64,000 nucleotides of DNA from Cytophagales bacterium. GTDB lineage: Bacteria; Bacteroidota; Bacteroidia; Cytophagales; Thermoflexibacteraceae. Shown piece by piece: positions 51,070 through 60,681 of this stretch (its first letter is position 1; each line of letters opens with the position of its first letter). Location: NCBI GenBank assembly GCA_013299115.1, contig JAAFKA010000009.1, positions 124,001-188,000 on the forward strand. Reading direction: 5' to 3'. The notes below the pieces were generated by a model. That model made no database searches and had not been told where the DNA came from. It was given only the letters and a program-made list of their open reading frames with translations. A program made the position numbers and the translations under genes.

Positions 51070-51861
51070 CTATTTCAAAACTCTGAACAGCAGAAACCAG
51101 ATATATTTTTGCAAGAAAACAGGGGTTTTTTCATATAACCAACGGCGTTTTTCTTCCCAAAGAGTTTCTACTTTTCGTTTGCTCAAATTTAAAGAAATGC
51201 CCTCTTTTTTACACAAAGTTACTGCCCCACGCATCCATTTGCCTTTTAATACAGCCGTACAAAAGTAAGTAAAAGCATAGTTTCCATACTCTAAGGGTGT
51301 GCCATTTTCGTCTTCATATACACTCAAAAAAGGCTTGGCAATGGCATTTGACCTTTTGCTGCCCTCTATCTCAAACTGCCAAATAGTTTCTGTTTCATCT
51401 ATAATTTGCAAAAGTACTTCTTTGTCCCAAATAGCAGCCTGACAAGATACTCGGTAAGGGGCATTTAAATTTACTAATCCTATGTCTTGATAAGACTTAA
51501 ACGCCACATCAGGTGGTGGCGTGGGGAAAACTCTTAGCAGCCCCGCTTGTTCTTTTTGTATTATCTCTAAATATTGTAAAAGTCGTTGATTATCAGCGGC
51601 TTTGAGTAGAAAAAAATCATCTTGCAAAAACAAAACATAGCGTTGTGGAATTTGTTGCAAGGCATAACGCAAACGAAAAGACCAAGTATAGTTTTTCCCA
51701 GGGGTTAGCGACACAAAGCCTTTCTCACTCACAGGTATAGTATCTGTGCAGATATAACAAGGGAAAGGACAATCTGCCCAATATCTTCTAAATAATGTAA
51801 AAAAAGGCTGCCAAACATCTGCAAAAGCATCGCAAGACATGACCAAGACGGCTAATTCCAT
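51070..51861 (-). CDS. Putative GT-A-type glycosyltransferase
   Basis: The protein has 263 residues without a signal peptide. The start MELAVLVMSCDAFADVW and the segment YVLFLQDDFFLLKAADNQRLLQYL (acidic DD where a DxD metal site would be) fit a small GT-A-fold transferase of the kind found in polysaccharide loci. The C-terminus is basic and aromatic (EEKRRWLYEKTPVFLQKYIWFLLFR), which may bind the membrane. The substrate is unknown; no other polysaccharide gene is adjacent. Confidence 0.6.
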   Translation of the reverse strand: MELAVLVMSCDAFADVWQPFFTLFRRYWADCPFPCYICTDTIPVSEKGFVSLTPGKNYTWSFRLRYALQQIPQRYVLFLQDDFFLLKAADNQRLLQYLEIIQKEQAGLLRVFPTPPPDVAFKSYQDIGLVNLNAPYRVSCQAAIWDKEVLLQIIDETETIWQFEIEGSKRSNAIAKPFLSVYEDENGTPLEYGNYAFTYFCTAVLKGKWMRGAVTLCKKEGISLNLSKRKVETLWEEKRRWLYEKTPVFLQKYIWFLLFRVLK

Positions 51862-52069
51862 GTTTGAAAATAGTCATTTATTAGCATCTTGCAAATTACT
51901 TTGCAATTTTTTTTTGCTGGTCTTACCAAACAAGTTTTCGTTAGTTGCTGCCAATTCCTCCGAGTTTAGATAAATTTCCTCCTCCGAAGACACCAAAGTT
52001 CTATTTTTGACATCTAACTGCAAAGACTATCCTTAATTTGCTTTTGTTGTTTCTGCATACGGCTACGGG

Positions 52070-53308
52070 TTATTCCCATAACTTTCCATTGACCACCACC
52101 AGTTCAATCGGTTGATTACCAAAGCTATACGGCATAAATTGGTAGCTCGGCATTTCTTTTGTGAGTAGTACATTAGCAGCTATTCCACGTCTGATGTGTC
52201 CATGCGTATTTTCCAAACCCAAAGCATAAGCAGCATTGATAGTGGCAGCATTCAGGGCTTCTTCGGGAGTCATGCGGAGTTGAATACACGCCAACGCAAT
52301 GGTAAACGGCATATTTCCCGAAGGACAACTACCAGGATTGTAGTCGGAGGCAATGACCAAAGGCAGACCAGCCTCTATCATTTGTCGCACAGGAGGTTTG
52401 GGCAAGCCCAAGAAAAAAACACTACCTGGCAAGACCACAGGCAAGGTATCTGAGTTTTTTAGCACCTCAATCTCCTCTGCCCCAATTCTTTCTAAATGGT
52501 CGACACTCAATGCTTGGTGCTTCACGCCAATTTGCACGCCACCTGAAACTGCCAATTCGTTGGCGTGAATTTTGGGTCGCAAGCCTAATGCGGTGGCTGC
52601 TGCCAAAATTTTGTCGGTTTCCTCCACCGTAAAAAAACCTTCGTCGCAAAACACATCACAATAAGCTGCCAACTGCTCGGCTGCTACTTGTGGCAACATC
52701 TCATTGATAATTTGCGAAACATAACTTGCTCGGTCTATTTCTTTTGGTATGGCGTGGGCTCCCAAAAATGTTGCTTTAATGGTAATGGGTGCATATTTTT
52801 GTAGCTTTTTTATCACTCGCAACATCTTGATTTCATCTTGTGGTGTCAATCCATAGCCACTCTTGATTTCTATTGCCCCTGTGCCTGTTCGCATCACTTC
52901 GTTGAGCCTTTGCCAAGCCGAATCAAATAATTCGTCTTCGTCGGCTGCTTGCAATTTTTTGGCGGAGTTCAAAATTCCACCGCCATTGGCTGCAATTTGC
53001 TCATAAGTCAAACCTTTGATTTTGTCCACAAATTCACTTTCTCGGCTACCTGCAAAAACCAAATGCGTATGCGAATCTACAAACGAAGGCAGCACAAAAC
53101 GGTTGCTTGCATCGATGACCTTCGCCCCTGCACGACTGCCTACGGGAAGGTTGGGCATGGTGCCAAAGTCTGCAATATTGCCGTTTTCTATGAGCAAATA
53201 AGCATTTTCTATACAAGGAATGGTTTGTAAAGTTGCTCCCCTGCGGAGGGTTGGCACAGTATCAAATGTTTGTAACAAACCCTTGATATGAGTAAATAAT
53301 AGACGCAT
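52070..53308 (-). CDS. hutI: Imidazolonepropionase
   Basis: The protein has 412 residues, the normal length. It is an amidohydrolase: FVDSHTHLVFAGSRESEF (His-x-His metal ligands), IEIKSGYGLTPQDEIKML, KATFLGAHAIPKE, FFTVEETDKIL, KIHANELAVSGG, LSVDHLERIG and IASDYNPGSCPSGNMPF. It hydrolyses 4-imidazolone-5-propionate in histidine degradation. No hutU, hutH or hutG gene is in the window, so the pathway genes are scattered. Confidence 0.93.
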   Translation of the reverse strand: MRLLFTHIKGLLQTFDTVPTLRRGATLQTIPCIENAYLLIENGNIADFGTMPNLPVGSRAGAKVIDASNRFVLPSFVDSHTHLVFAGSRESEFVDKIKGLTYEQIAANGGGILNSAKKLQAADEDELFDSAWQRLNEVMRTGTGAIEIKSGYGLTPQDEIKMLRVIKKLQKYAPITIKATFLGAHAIPKEIDRASYVSQIINEMLPQVAAEQLAAYCDVFCDEGFFTVEETDKILAAATALGLRPKIHANELAVSGGVQIGVKHQALSVDHLERIGAEEIEVLKNSDTLPVVLPGSVFFLGLPKPPVRQMIEAGLPLVIASDYNPGSCPSGNMPFTIALACIQLRMTPEEALNAATINAAYALGLENTHGHIRRGIAANVLLTKEMPSYQFMPYSFGNQPIELVVVNGKLWE

Positions 53309-53480
53309 GAGTTTTTAAAATTGCAAGTTTTTTAGTGTAAATCTTTGGTTGTGAGAAAATGACAAAAGTTTTACAAAGATACTTTTTTTGATAAATTTAC
53401 AACGAAGTAACCAAACATTACTTGTTGGGTAGTGCCACAAGTGTAATGCTCAGCACTAACAAGGGCAGTAGATTATGTAT

Positions 53481-53519
53481 TTTACGATTGTCAAGGTCTG
53501 CGACCATTGCCAACGTAAA
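53481..53519. repeat. 39-bp family C element, exact inverted copy
   Basis: The sequence is the exact reverse complement of 7161-7199. It lies between hutI and priA just upstream of the priA stop codon. Nearby at 53420-53460 is a second short repeat (AAGTGTAATGCTCAGCACTAAC) recalling the sequences around 11645 and 1296. Confidence 0.8.
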
Positions 53520-53555
53520 ATACACTTTTCTTAACAATCGTAAAATACACTTTTT

Positions 53556-56090
53556 TTACACTGGGTCCACGTCTATTGCCACCTCTATTTGCTTATACAA
53601 CTTGTCGTTTATCACACTTTGCACCTCCTCCATCAGTAGTTTTTTCACTTCTTTTAGGTTGAGTTTGTCCCTTTCCAACTTTACAAAAATTTCTTTCAGG
53701 TAACGGTTGCGGAGTTTGTCTATGATTGGCGACTCTGGCCCCAGCACTCGTTGCGTACCCAATTTGGTTTTTAGTTTTTCTGCCAATTTATTGGCTGCTT
53801 GGTCTGCCATTTCTTGACTTTCGTGCTTTACAGTGAGTTTTATCATACGGCTGAATGGCGGATAAAAATAAACCTGTCTTTCTTTTATCTCCGTATCGTA
53901 AAAATCTCTGAATTGGTTGTCTATTATTTTTTTCAGCAAAGGGTGGGTGGGATTTGCCGTTTGAATCAATACCAAACCTTTTTTGCCCCTACGCCCTGCT
54001 CTGCCTGCCACCTGTGTAATGAGTTGGAAAGTCCTTTCGTGAGAACGGAAATCGGGGAAGTGCAACATTCTATCTATGTCAAAAACGCCAACTAAACTCA
54101 CCGAATCGAAGTCTAAGCCTTTGGTAACCATTTGCGTACCTACCAAAATATCAATTTGTTTGCTTGCAAAGTCTTGAATAATGGTTTGGTAGCTCATTTT
54201 CGACCTTGTGGTGTCTAAATCCATTCGTTGCACTTTGGCATCGGGAATTTGCAAGTTCAGTTGCTCCTCTATTTTTTCTGTTCCAAAACCTACGGTTTTT
54301 ATTTTGGTCGAGCCACACACATTGCAAGTTACAGGTGGGTCTGTTCTGTAACCGCAGTAGTGGCAAGTCAATTCGTGTTTAGACAAGTGATAGGTCAAAC
54401 TTACCGAACAGTTTTCGCATTTGGGTATCATGCTGCACTCCTCGCATGTGAGGTAAGGTGCGTAACCCCGCCTGTTTTGAAACAAAATGACTTGTTCTTT
54501 GGCGTGCAAAGCCGTCTGTATGCTATCTACTAATTGCTTGCTAAAATCTCCCCGCATGATTTTTTGCTGTTTTTCTACTTTGGTGTCCACCAAAACCATG
54601 TCGGGTAATTGGGCGTTGCCATATCTTTTGTCTGCATAAACCAAAGCATATTTGCCTCCCAACGCCTGATAATAACTTTCCAAAGAGGGCGTAGCCGAGC
54701 CTAAAAGTACCTTGCATTGGTGCAAGCCCGAAGCCACTAACGCCAAATCTCTTGCGTTGTAACGTGGGGCGGGGTCGTATTGTTTGTAAGACGAATCATG
54801 CTCTTCATCTACTATTATCAAACCTAAGTTGCTGAAAGGCAGGAAGATAGAAGACCTCACACCAACCACTAACGGAAACCTCCCACTCAAAATGCCCTTC
54901 CAAACTTCCACCCTTTCGTTGTCTGAAAACTTAGAATGATAGACTCCCATTTTCACGCCAAAAACTTTTTTGAGTCGGGCTACAATTTGGGTAGTCAAAG
55001 CAATTTCGGGCAATAGAAACAAAACTTGCGAACCACTATCTAAAACCTTCTGAATCAGGGAAATATAAATTTCTGTTTTGCCACTGCCTGTGATGCCATG
55101 CAACAAAACAGTGTCCTTTTTTTGGTAATGTTCCAAAATTTTTGCTTCCAATTCTTGCTGGTAGTCTGTTAGCTTAATTTCTTGCAAATTGGTTTCATTT
55201 AACTCTGCAAAACGTGAAACAATGTTTTCAAATTCCTCAAAAATACCGTTTTTCACTAAGGTTTGCAAAGCCGAAGACAAAACCCCATGTTGGGTTAAAT
55301 CTGCTTTTGCCATGCCAAAAGGATTTTTTTCTGCCAACTCGGTGAGGGGAACAACAGAAAGATATTTGAGCAAAACATCGAGTTGTTTAGATTTTTTTTC
55401 TAAATCTTTTAGCAATTTGTCGAGCATAGCCACTTCGCAGTAGGCAGCAGCCAAACGAACTTTATTTACAATTTTGGGTTTGTATTTGTCTTTTACTTCC
55501 TCGAAAATCAAAATTACATCTTTTCGCAACAGAGATTTGAGCAAGTTGTAAATATTTTGCAAATTGACTATATTAGAAATTTCGTCAAAACTCAAACTTG
55601 GTTTTTCACGCAGGGCATCTACAATCTGCTGCTCTCTTGCCGAAAACTCTACGCCTTCGTGGTTCGATAATTCAAAGTTTGGATTCAACTGCACACAAGA
55701 CTCCGAACTCAATTTTAACCCTGCGGGCAAGCCCACATTCATCACTTCGCCTACCGAACAGAGGTAATATTCGGCTGTCCACTGCCACAATTTGAGTTGG
55801 CGGTCTGCTACAATGGGTTCTTCGTCCATCAGTTCCAGAATGTATTTTGCCTGATAGCCCTTTGGCGGCGTTTCGTGCAACGCCATGACAATAGCCGTCA
55901 AAATACGCCTTGCCCCAAACTGTACCACCACTCTTGCCCCCACCTGAATATACTCATTCAACTCAAACGGCACACGATAGGTAAATAATTGTGGAATAGG
56001 CACAGGCAACAGTACTTCTGCAAATAGCGTAAGTCTTTCCTTAAAGTTCTGATTTTCAGTTAATTGTTCGACAAGCATTTCATTCGTCAT
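53556..56090 (-). CDS. priA: Primosomal replication restart helicase PriA
   Basis: The protein has 844 residues. The N-terminal 3'-DNA-end-binding domain (ERLTLFAEVLLPVPIPQLFTYRVP, VVVQFGARR) is followed by a winged helix and a superfamily 2 helicase core: Walker A HGITGSGKTEIY, the DEEH box IIVDEEHDSSYKQYD, and QNRRGYAPY. The zinc module has four CxxC pairs (CEECSMIPKCENC, CHYCGY, CNVCGS). Motifs V and VI are VGTQMVTKGLDFD and QVAGRAGRRGKKG. It reloads the replisome at stalled forks and stands alone on the minus strand. Confidence 0.95.
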   Translation of the reverse strand: MTNEMLVEQLTENQNFKERLTLFAEVLLPVPIPQLFTYRVPFELNEYIQVGARVVVQFGARRILTAIVMALHETPPKGYQAKYILELMDEEPIVADRQLKLWQWTAEYYLCSVGEVMNVGLPAGLKLSSESCVQLNPNFELSNHEGVEFSAREQQIVDALREKPSLSFDEISNIVNLQNIYNLLKSLLRKDVILIFEEVKDKYKPKIVNKVRLAAAYCEVAMLDKLLKDLEKKSKQLDVLLKYLSVVPLTELAEKNPFGMAKADLTQHGVLSSALQTLVKNGIFEEFENIVSRFAELNETNLQEIKLTDYQQELEAKILEHYQKKDTVLLHGITGSGKTEIYISLIQKVLDSGSQVLFLLPEIALTTQIVARLKKVFGVKMGVYHSKFSDNERVEVWKGILSGRFPLVVGVRSSIFLPFSNLGLIIVDEEHDSSYKQYDPAPRYNARDLALVASGLHQCKVLLGSATPSLESYYQALGGKYALVYADKRYGNAQLPDMVLVDTKVEKQQKIMRGDFSKQLVDSIQTALHAKEQVILFQNRRGYAPYLTCEECSMIPKCENCSVSLTYHLSKHELTCHYCGYRTDPPVTCNVCGSTKIKTVGFGTEKIEEQLNLQIPDAKVQRMDLDTTRSKMSYQTIIQDFASKQIDILVGTQMVTKGLDFDSVSLVGVFDIDRMLHFPDFRSHERTFQLITQVAGRAGRRGKKGLVLIQTANPTHPLLKKIIDNQFRDFYDTEIKERQVYFYPPFSRMIKLTVKHESQEMADQAANKLAEKLKTKLGTQRVLGPESPIIDKLRNRYLKEIFVKLERDKLNLKEVKKLLMEEVQSVINDKLYKQIEVAIDVDPV

Positions 56091-56425
56091 ATTTTCCTAT
56101 TGCAAGTTTAAAGGCGAAGACCATAAAAGATGTACGTAGTTATTGATTTTTTGCAAAAAATTTCAATCCAAAAGTAAGCAATAAAAATTATATTTTTCAC
56201 TTTTAGGTTATTTTTCAATAGTTAGTTTTCAGTTTTGTGCTAAGGATTTGAAACAAAATATTGAAAATCGGCAACATTATTCGTAAACACGGAGTACCGC
56301 CCAAGAATACCTTCTTGAAACCACACGCATACCTGTTTCGTCAAAATTCAATACTGCTGATTGTTCAATAATCATTCATAAAAAACACAAAAAATCCTGC
56401 CTAAGTCCTGTTTAAAAACGAGTTA
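56091..56425. other. Gap between priA and the membrane glycosyltransferase gene
   Basis: 335 bp with no open gene. One stretch (56275-56355) has a less AT-rich, coding-like composition (ACACGGAGTACCGCCCAAG) but no frame matching a known protein, so it may be a gene remnant. Confidence 0.35.
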
Positions 56426-58015
56426 CTATTTTGCTTTTATCCTTTTATAAAGATAACCGTTATAATTGCCTCCCCTTAGAATTTGGAATTTAGTTGCAAA
56501 TTTTTCTATTGTAGGCGGATAGCCTGACGACAATTTTAGACTGTCTATCAGTTGGAAAGTATCGGGTGCATACAAAGCAAGAGGTCGGTTACGCCAGGTC
56601 AATTCATCGGCAAATAAGATATATTCAAAATCAAATTCGGTTCTTACTCTATCAAAATTTAGCACCAACTCAGTTGCCTCTATTTTACAAGAGTTCTTTT
56701 GTAAGAGGTAGTAATAATTAAGACTTGCCATCACAGGGGTATGAGGTGGAATGTTTTTGCGAATAAAAGCCTCTGCCTTTGCACTATCTTTTTTGTCCCA
56801 TAAAATAATTTCGGAAGTAAGTTTAAGGCAATTACCAACTAAATTAGTAGCCATTAGTAACGTACAACCACCAATGAACAATCTTTTGTAGGCTATACCC
56901 CAGCCTTGCGTGTGCGTACCCACATAGAGCAACCAAAGGTACAAGTAGCCCACCACCATTTGTACATAACCAGCCAAAGCTATTTTAGTGTGTATGACAA
57001 CACTTGCCAATAGAAAAATGTGCAAAGGAATAGCAGGGTTTGCAAAAACATTAGCTTGGGAAGTTTTGTTTTTGGTATCTTTCCTAAAAAAATTCCAAAG
57101 CAATAAGCCCATATAAGCAATGATGACTGCAAACAAAGGCAGGTGAAAAGAGCTGCGAAAAATATCGAAACGGAATACAATGTCCCAACCAGAGGTAATG
57201 ATTTGCCTGCTGGGTGTACCAGAGGTCATGTACTTAGCAAAAGTCAGTACATCTCCAAATTGAGGAACTATCCACCCTAACCAATACAACAATGGAATAC
57301 CTGCCAAATACAAAGCATTAAATAAATAGATTTTTGCGTTTTTTTGCAACCAAGTATCATAAACAATAGCCAAACCCAAAGCAGCAAGGGTCATGCCTAT
57401 GCGTGGCGTGGTGGTCATAGCCAAAAAAGACAAAACGACCAACGCCAAACGAATAATGTGAAACTGCCATGTATCAAGTTGATAACTCCGATAAGCAAAA
57501 TAAAGATAAGCAGCCAATAAAATGGCAGCCATTGCCATTGAGTCCATTCGCCCTGAATAGAGTTGCTGCATAACTACCACATCAGTCAAAAAAAATATAC
57601 CAATAAAAATAGAAGCAAAAACAGAGAGTTGCATAGCTTTGCGTGCAAAATTCATGTGCAAAACAGCAACTATGACATAAAAGAAAAAATTGAGTAAATG
57701 AAATTGATACCTGTTTGTTCCTATTAATTTGGCTATTTGGGCTTGCAAATAAAAATAGTTATAACCATAATAAAGGGCTTCTTCATACTTTTTGTTGCCT
57801 ACTGTTGTTGCTGTAACTTCCTTAGATACAGAAATAATTAGTTTATTGGTAGTCAAATACTCATACGTAGCAGAAGCAAACATTTTATCTTCGCCGCCAC
57901 CAACAGGGGTGTGATGCAAAAAAAACAAATGAATTGCCAAATACAAACAGATACCAATAAAGATAAAAGTTTGTAAATGACGAGCAGCACGCAACTGTTG
58001 GTAAAAAGCAAGCAT
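56426..58015 (-). CDS. Polytopic membrane protein, probable GT-C glycosyltransferase
   Basis: The protein has 529 residues with about 11-12 transmembrane helices spread over residues 15-400 and a soluble C-terminus of about 120 residues (PPHTPVMASLNYYYLLQKN...). After helix 1 an exposed loop holds the acidic GGGEDKMFASATYEYL, the place where GT-C enzymes (PMT/ArnT-like) carry catalytic Asp or Glu. It may transfer sugar from a polyprenyl donor in the periplasm. No specific family was recognised. It shares a divergent promoter region with the metallophosphatase gene. Confidence 0.6.
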   Translation of the reverse strand: MLAFYQQLRAARHLQTFIFIGICLYLAIHLFFLHHTPVGGGEDKMFASATYEYLTTNKLIISVSKEVTATTVGNKKYEEALYYGYNYFYLQAQIAKLIGTNRYQFHLLNFFFYVIVAVLHMNFARKAMQLSVFASIFIGIFFLTDVVVMQQLYSGRMDSMAMAAILLAAYLYFAYRSYQLDTWQFHIIRLALVVLSFLAMTTTPRIGMTLAALGLAIVYDTWLQKNAKIYLFNALYLAGIPLLYWLGWIVPQFGDVLTFAKYMTSGTPSRQIITSGWDIVFRFDIFRSSFHLPLFAVIIAYMGLLLWNFFRKDTKNKTSQANVFANPAIPLHIFLLASVVIHTKIALAGYVQMVVGYLYLWLLYVGTHTQGWGIAYKRLFIGGCTLLMATNLVGNCLKLTSEIILWDKKDSAKAEAFIRKNIPPHTPVMASLNYYYLLQKNSCKIEATELVLNFDRVRTEFDFEYILFADELTWRNRPLALYAPDTFQLIDSLKLSSGYPPTIEKFATKFQILRGGNYNGYLYKRIKAK

Positions 58016-58056
58016 AAAATTATAGGTAGAGTGTATGAATAATTAAAGTTTATCAA

Positions 58057-58072
58057 TAAGTTTGCAAAGGTA
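58057..58072. promoter_or_regulatory. Abutting divergent -7 boxes
   Basis: TAAGTTTG (58057-58064) on the plus strand abuts TACCTTTG on the minus strand (58065-58072): the 16-bp TAAGTTTGCAAAGGTA reads as a -7 box in both directions, for the metallophosphatase gene to the right and the membrane glycosyltransferase gene to the left. The two promoters would compete for polymerase. Clear -33 boxes are not seen. Confidence 0.5.
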
Positions 58073-58103
58073 TAAAAAAATTGCCAAAACCATAAACTAC
58101 ACC

Positions 58104-59033
58104 ATGCACCGCAGAGAATTTTTACGCCATTCTTTACTCACCTCCGCAGCCTTGGGTTTGGGCTTAGGCTCTTTGGAGGCTTTGGCAGCACCCGACCCCA
58201 GAGATTACCAACTCACCATTCTACATACCAACGATATGCACTCACGTATAGAGCCTTTTCCCGATGGCAGTGGGCGTTGGCAGGGCTTGGGCGGTATGGC
58301 TCGGCGGGCTGCCTTAGTGCAAAAAATCAGGCAAGAGGAAAAAAATGTACTCCTCCTTGATGCGGGTGATGTGTTTCAAGGCACACCTTATTTCAACTTT
58401 TTTGGTGGCGAAGTAGAATACAAACTCATGAGCAGCATGGGCTATGATGCAACCACGATGGGCAACCACGATTTTGATTTGGGTTTAGAAGGTTTTTTGA
58501 AACAGCAACCTCATGCAAAATTTCAGGTGTTGGTTGCCAATTACGACTTTTCGGACACAATTTTGAAGGGAATTACCAAACCTTACACCATTTTTCAGCG
58601 TGGGCTGTTCAGGGTTGGCGTATTTGGCATAGGTATAGAATTGGAGGGGTTAGTGCCTAAAAAACTTTACGGCAATACAGCCTATAAACCTCCTGTTGCC
58701 ACTGCCAAAGAAATGGTGCAAGAACTCAAAGCCAAACAATGTAACTTGATAATTTGCCTTTCGCATTTGGGCTACCAATATGAAGACCCCAAATTGCTTT
58801 CTGACCTTGTGCTGGCTCAACAGGTAGATGGCATAGACCTTGTGCTTGGCGGACATACACACACCTTGTTGGAAAAACCCAATGTGATAAAAAATAACAA
58901 CGGCAATTCGGTCATAGTCAATCAAGTAGGCTGGGCAGGAATCTGCTTAGGGCGTATAGATTTTACACTGAACAAAGACAAATCGAAAACTGTGGCTTAT
59001 CATTCGCCTTTGGTGGTGAATGGGAAATGTTAG
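58104..59033 (+). CDS. 5'-nucleotidase N-terminal metallophosphatase domain protein, Tat-exported
   Basis: The start at 58104 gives MHRREFLRHSLLTSAALGLG, a twin-arginine signal (RREFLR); 309 residues. It is the calcineurin-like metal-binding half of UshA-type enzymes: LTILHTNDMHSRIEP, LLLDAGDVFQGTPYFNFFGG, TTMGNHDFDLGLEG, ICLSHLGYQYEDP and VLGGHTHTLLEKP provide the two-metal site. The C-terminal nucleotide-binding domain is missing and is encoded by the lipoprotein gene at 12499-13245. Tat export suggests folding with metals in the cytoplasm. Confidence 0.88.
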   Translation: MHRREFLRHSLLTSAALGLGLGSLEALAAPDPRDYQLTILHTNDMHSRIEPFPDGSGRWQGLGGMARRAALVQKIRQEEKNVLLLDAGDVFQGTPYFNFFGGEVEYKLMSSMGYDATTMGNHDFDLGLEGFLKQQPHAKFQVLVANYDFSDTILKGITKPYTIFQRGLFRVGVFGIGIELEGLVPKKLYGNTAYKPPVATAKEMVQELKAKQCNLIICLSHLGYQYEDPKLLSDLVLAQQVDGIDLVLGGHTHTLLEKPNVIKNNNGNSVIVNQVGWAGICLGRIDFTLNKDKSKTVAYHSPLVVNGKC

Positions 59034-59230
59034 CAAATATACCTATCAGGTGGCTCAAAGCCACCCGATAGGTATATTTTAATTTACATTAATTTAGTCA
59101 ATCTATGAGAAATTTTTTATCGGAGCTAAGTAGTTAGACTTAAATAATCGACAGTGTTTTAGTGTTTTAGTGTCTATGTATCTGATTATCAGAATTATCC
59201 GACACCTCAAAGGTGTCAGATAATTGGGTT
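59034..59230. repeat. Two palindromes downstream of the metallophosphatase gene
   Basis: Hairpin 1 (about 59037-59081) pairs ATACCTATC.GGTGGCT with AGCCACC.GATAGGTAT around a CAA loop and may be a terminator. Hairpin 2 (about 59191-59224) pairs ATTATC.GACACCT with AGGTGTC.GATAAT, again around CAA, and resembles the hairpin at 42266-42296. Confidence 0.75.
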
Positions 59231-59319
59231 TAACCACTTAACAGGATTAACTCTCGAACAAATCCAAGAGTTAAGAACTGAATTAAATCAATAATTATCA
59301 ACAAAAACCACAAACCAAT

Positions 59320-60522
59320 ATGTATGCTACCCTCCAGCCTGTTTTGCAGCAAGAATTAGCCGATATTCAAGCAGCAGGACTTTACAAGAGAGAAAGAATT
59401 ATAGCCTCGCCACAAGGGGCTGAAATTCAGGTTTTTCAACCCAATGGCTCAGTGATTTCAGTCTTAAATTTTTGTGCCAATAACTACTTAGGGTTGTCTT
59501 CGCACCCGCAAGTGATAGCAGCAGCCCAAGCCGCCATAACCACACATGGTTTTGGTATGTCGTCTGTCCGTTTCATCTGTGGCACGCAAGATATTCACAA
59601 AACCTTAGAGGAAAAAATAGCCAACTTTTTGGGTACAGAAGACACCATTTTGTACGCAGCAGCCTTCGATGCCAATGGCGGCGTATTCGAACCCTTGTTT
59701 AACGAACAAGATGCTATTATTTCAGACGAACTCAACCACGCCTCCATTATCGATGGCGTGAGATTGTGCAAAGCCAAAAGACTAAGATACAAACACAACG
59801 ACATGGCAGATTTGGAGGCTCAACTCCAAGCTACGCAAGACAGCCGCCACCGAATTATTGTAACAGACGGCGTGTTTTCGATGGACGGTACAATTGCCCA
59901 ATTAGATAAAATTTGCGAATTGGCAGAAAAATACCGAGCCTTAGTCATGTCAGACGAGTGCCACAGCACAGGCTTTATGGGCAAAACAGGCAGGGGCGTA
60001 CACGAATACCGCAACGTGATGGGCAAAATAGACATCATCACAGGCACATTGGGCAAGGCATTAGGCGGGGCTTTGGGCGGATTTACTTCGGGCAGAAAAG
60101 AAATTATAGAACTATTGCGGCAGAGGTCAAGACCTTATTTGTTTTCAAATACCTTAGCACCTTCCATCGTAGGGGCAGGTATTGCGGTTATGGATATGCT
60201 CACCCGCACCACCGCCTTGCGTGATAAATTGGAGTGGAACACCCAATATTTCCGCAAAGGCATGACCGAAGCAGGGTTTGATATTCCAAAAGGAGAACAC
60301 CCCATTACGCCTGTTATGTTGTATGATGCGGTGCTGGCACAACAGTTTGCCGAAAAATTATTAGCAAAAGGAATTTATGTCATTGGTTTTTACTTCCCCG
60401 TAGTTCCCAAAGGAAAAGCCCGAATCAGGGTACAAATTTCGGCTATTCACGAAAAACACCATTTAGACAAAGCCATTGCAGCTTTCTCGGCAGTGGGCAA
60501 AGAGTTAGGCGTAATAAAATAA
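59320..60522 (+). CDS. kbl: Glycine C-acetyltransferase (2-amino-3-ketobutyrate CoA ligase)
   Basis: The protein has 400 residues. It is an alpha-oxoamine synthase of PLP fold type [35 protein letters not shown], the PLP-stacking region [34 protein letters not shown] and the Schiff-base lysine in [19 protein letters not shown]. Residues such as [10 protein letters not shown] and SRPYLFSN distinguish Kbl from KAS and BioF. It cleaves 2-amino-3-oxobutyrate to glycine and acetyl-CoA in threonine breakdown. No threonine dehydrogenase gene is adjacent. Confidence 0.92.
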   Translation: MYATLQPVLQQELADIQAAGLYKRERIIASPQGAEIQVFQPNGSVISVLNFCANNYLGLSSHPQVIAAAQAAITTHGFGMSSVRFICGTQDIHKTLEEKIANFLGTEDTILYAAAFDANGGVFEPLFNEQDAIISDELNHASIIDGVRLCKAKRLRYKHNDMADLEAQLQATQDSRHRIIVTDGVFSMDGTIAQLDKICELAEKYRALVMSDECHSTGFMGKTGRGVHEYRNVMGKIDIITGTLGKALGGALGGFTSGRKEIIELLRQRSRPYLFSNTLAPSIVGAGIAVMDMLTRTTALRDKLEWNTQYFRKGMTEAGFDIPKGEHPITPVMLYDAVLAQQFAEKLLAKGIYVIGFYFPVVPKGKARIRVQISAIHEKHHLDKAIAAFSAVGKELGVIK

Positions 60523-60547
60523 GACAAGTAAGGTTTTTCATTTTTGA

Positions 60548-60622
60548 TAGTTGTAAAAAGGCGTTGATAAAGATGACATCTTTCAAAAAGATGTCATCTT
60601 TATCAACGCCTTTTTACAACTA
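60548..60622. repeat. 36-bp perfect palindrome between kbl and dipeptidase genes
   Basis: Arms 60548-60583 and 60587-60622 are perfect complements with a 3-nt CAA loop. It is the longest exact palindrome seen in the window. Its position 25 bp after the kbl stop suggests a terminator, but the length far exceeds what termination needs. Confidence 0.92.
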
Positions 60623-60681
60623 CCTTATTTTTTTTCTATGTGTAAGACCTCATTAACAAGACGTGAATTTGCAATCTCCGC

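Noticed and set aside
56275-56355. Gene fragment between priA and the membrane glycosyltransferase gene
   Set aside because: Composition looks coding, but no frame gave a recognisable protein.
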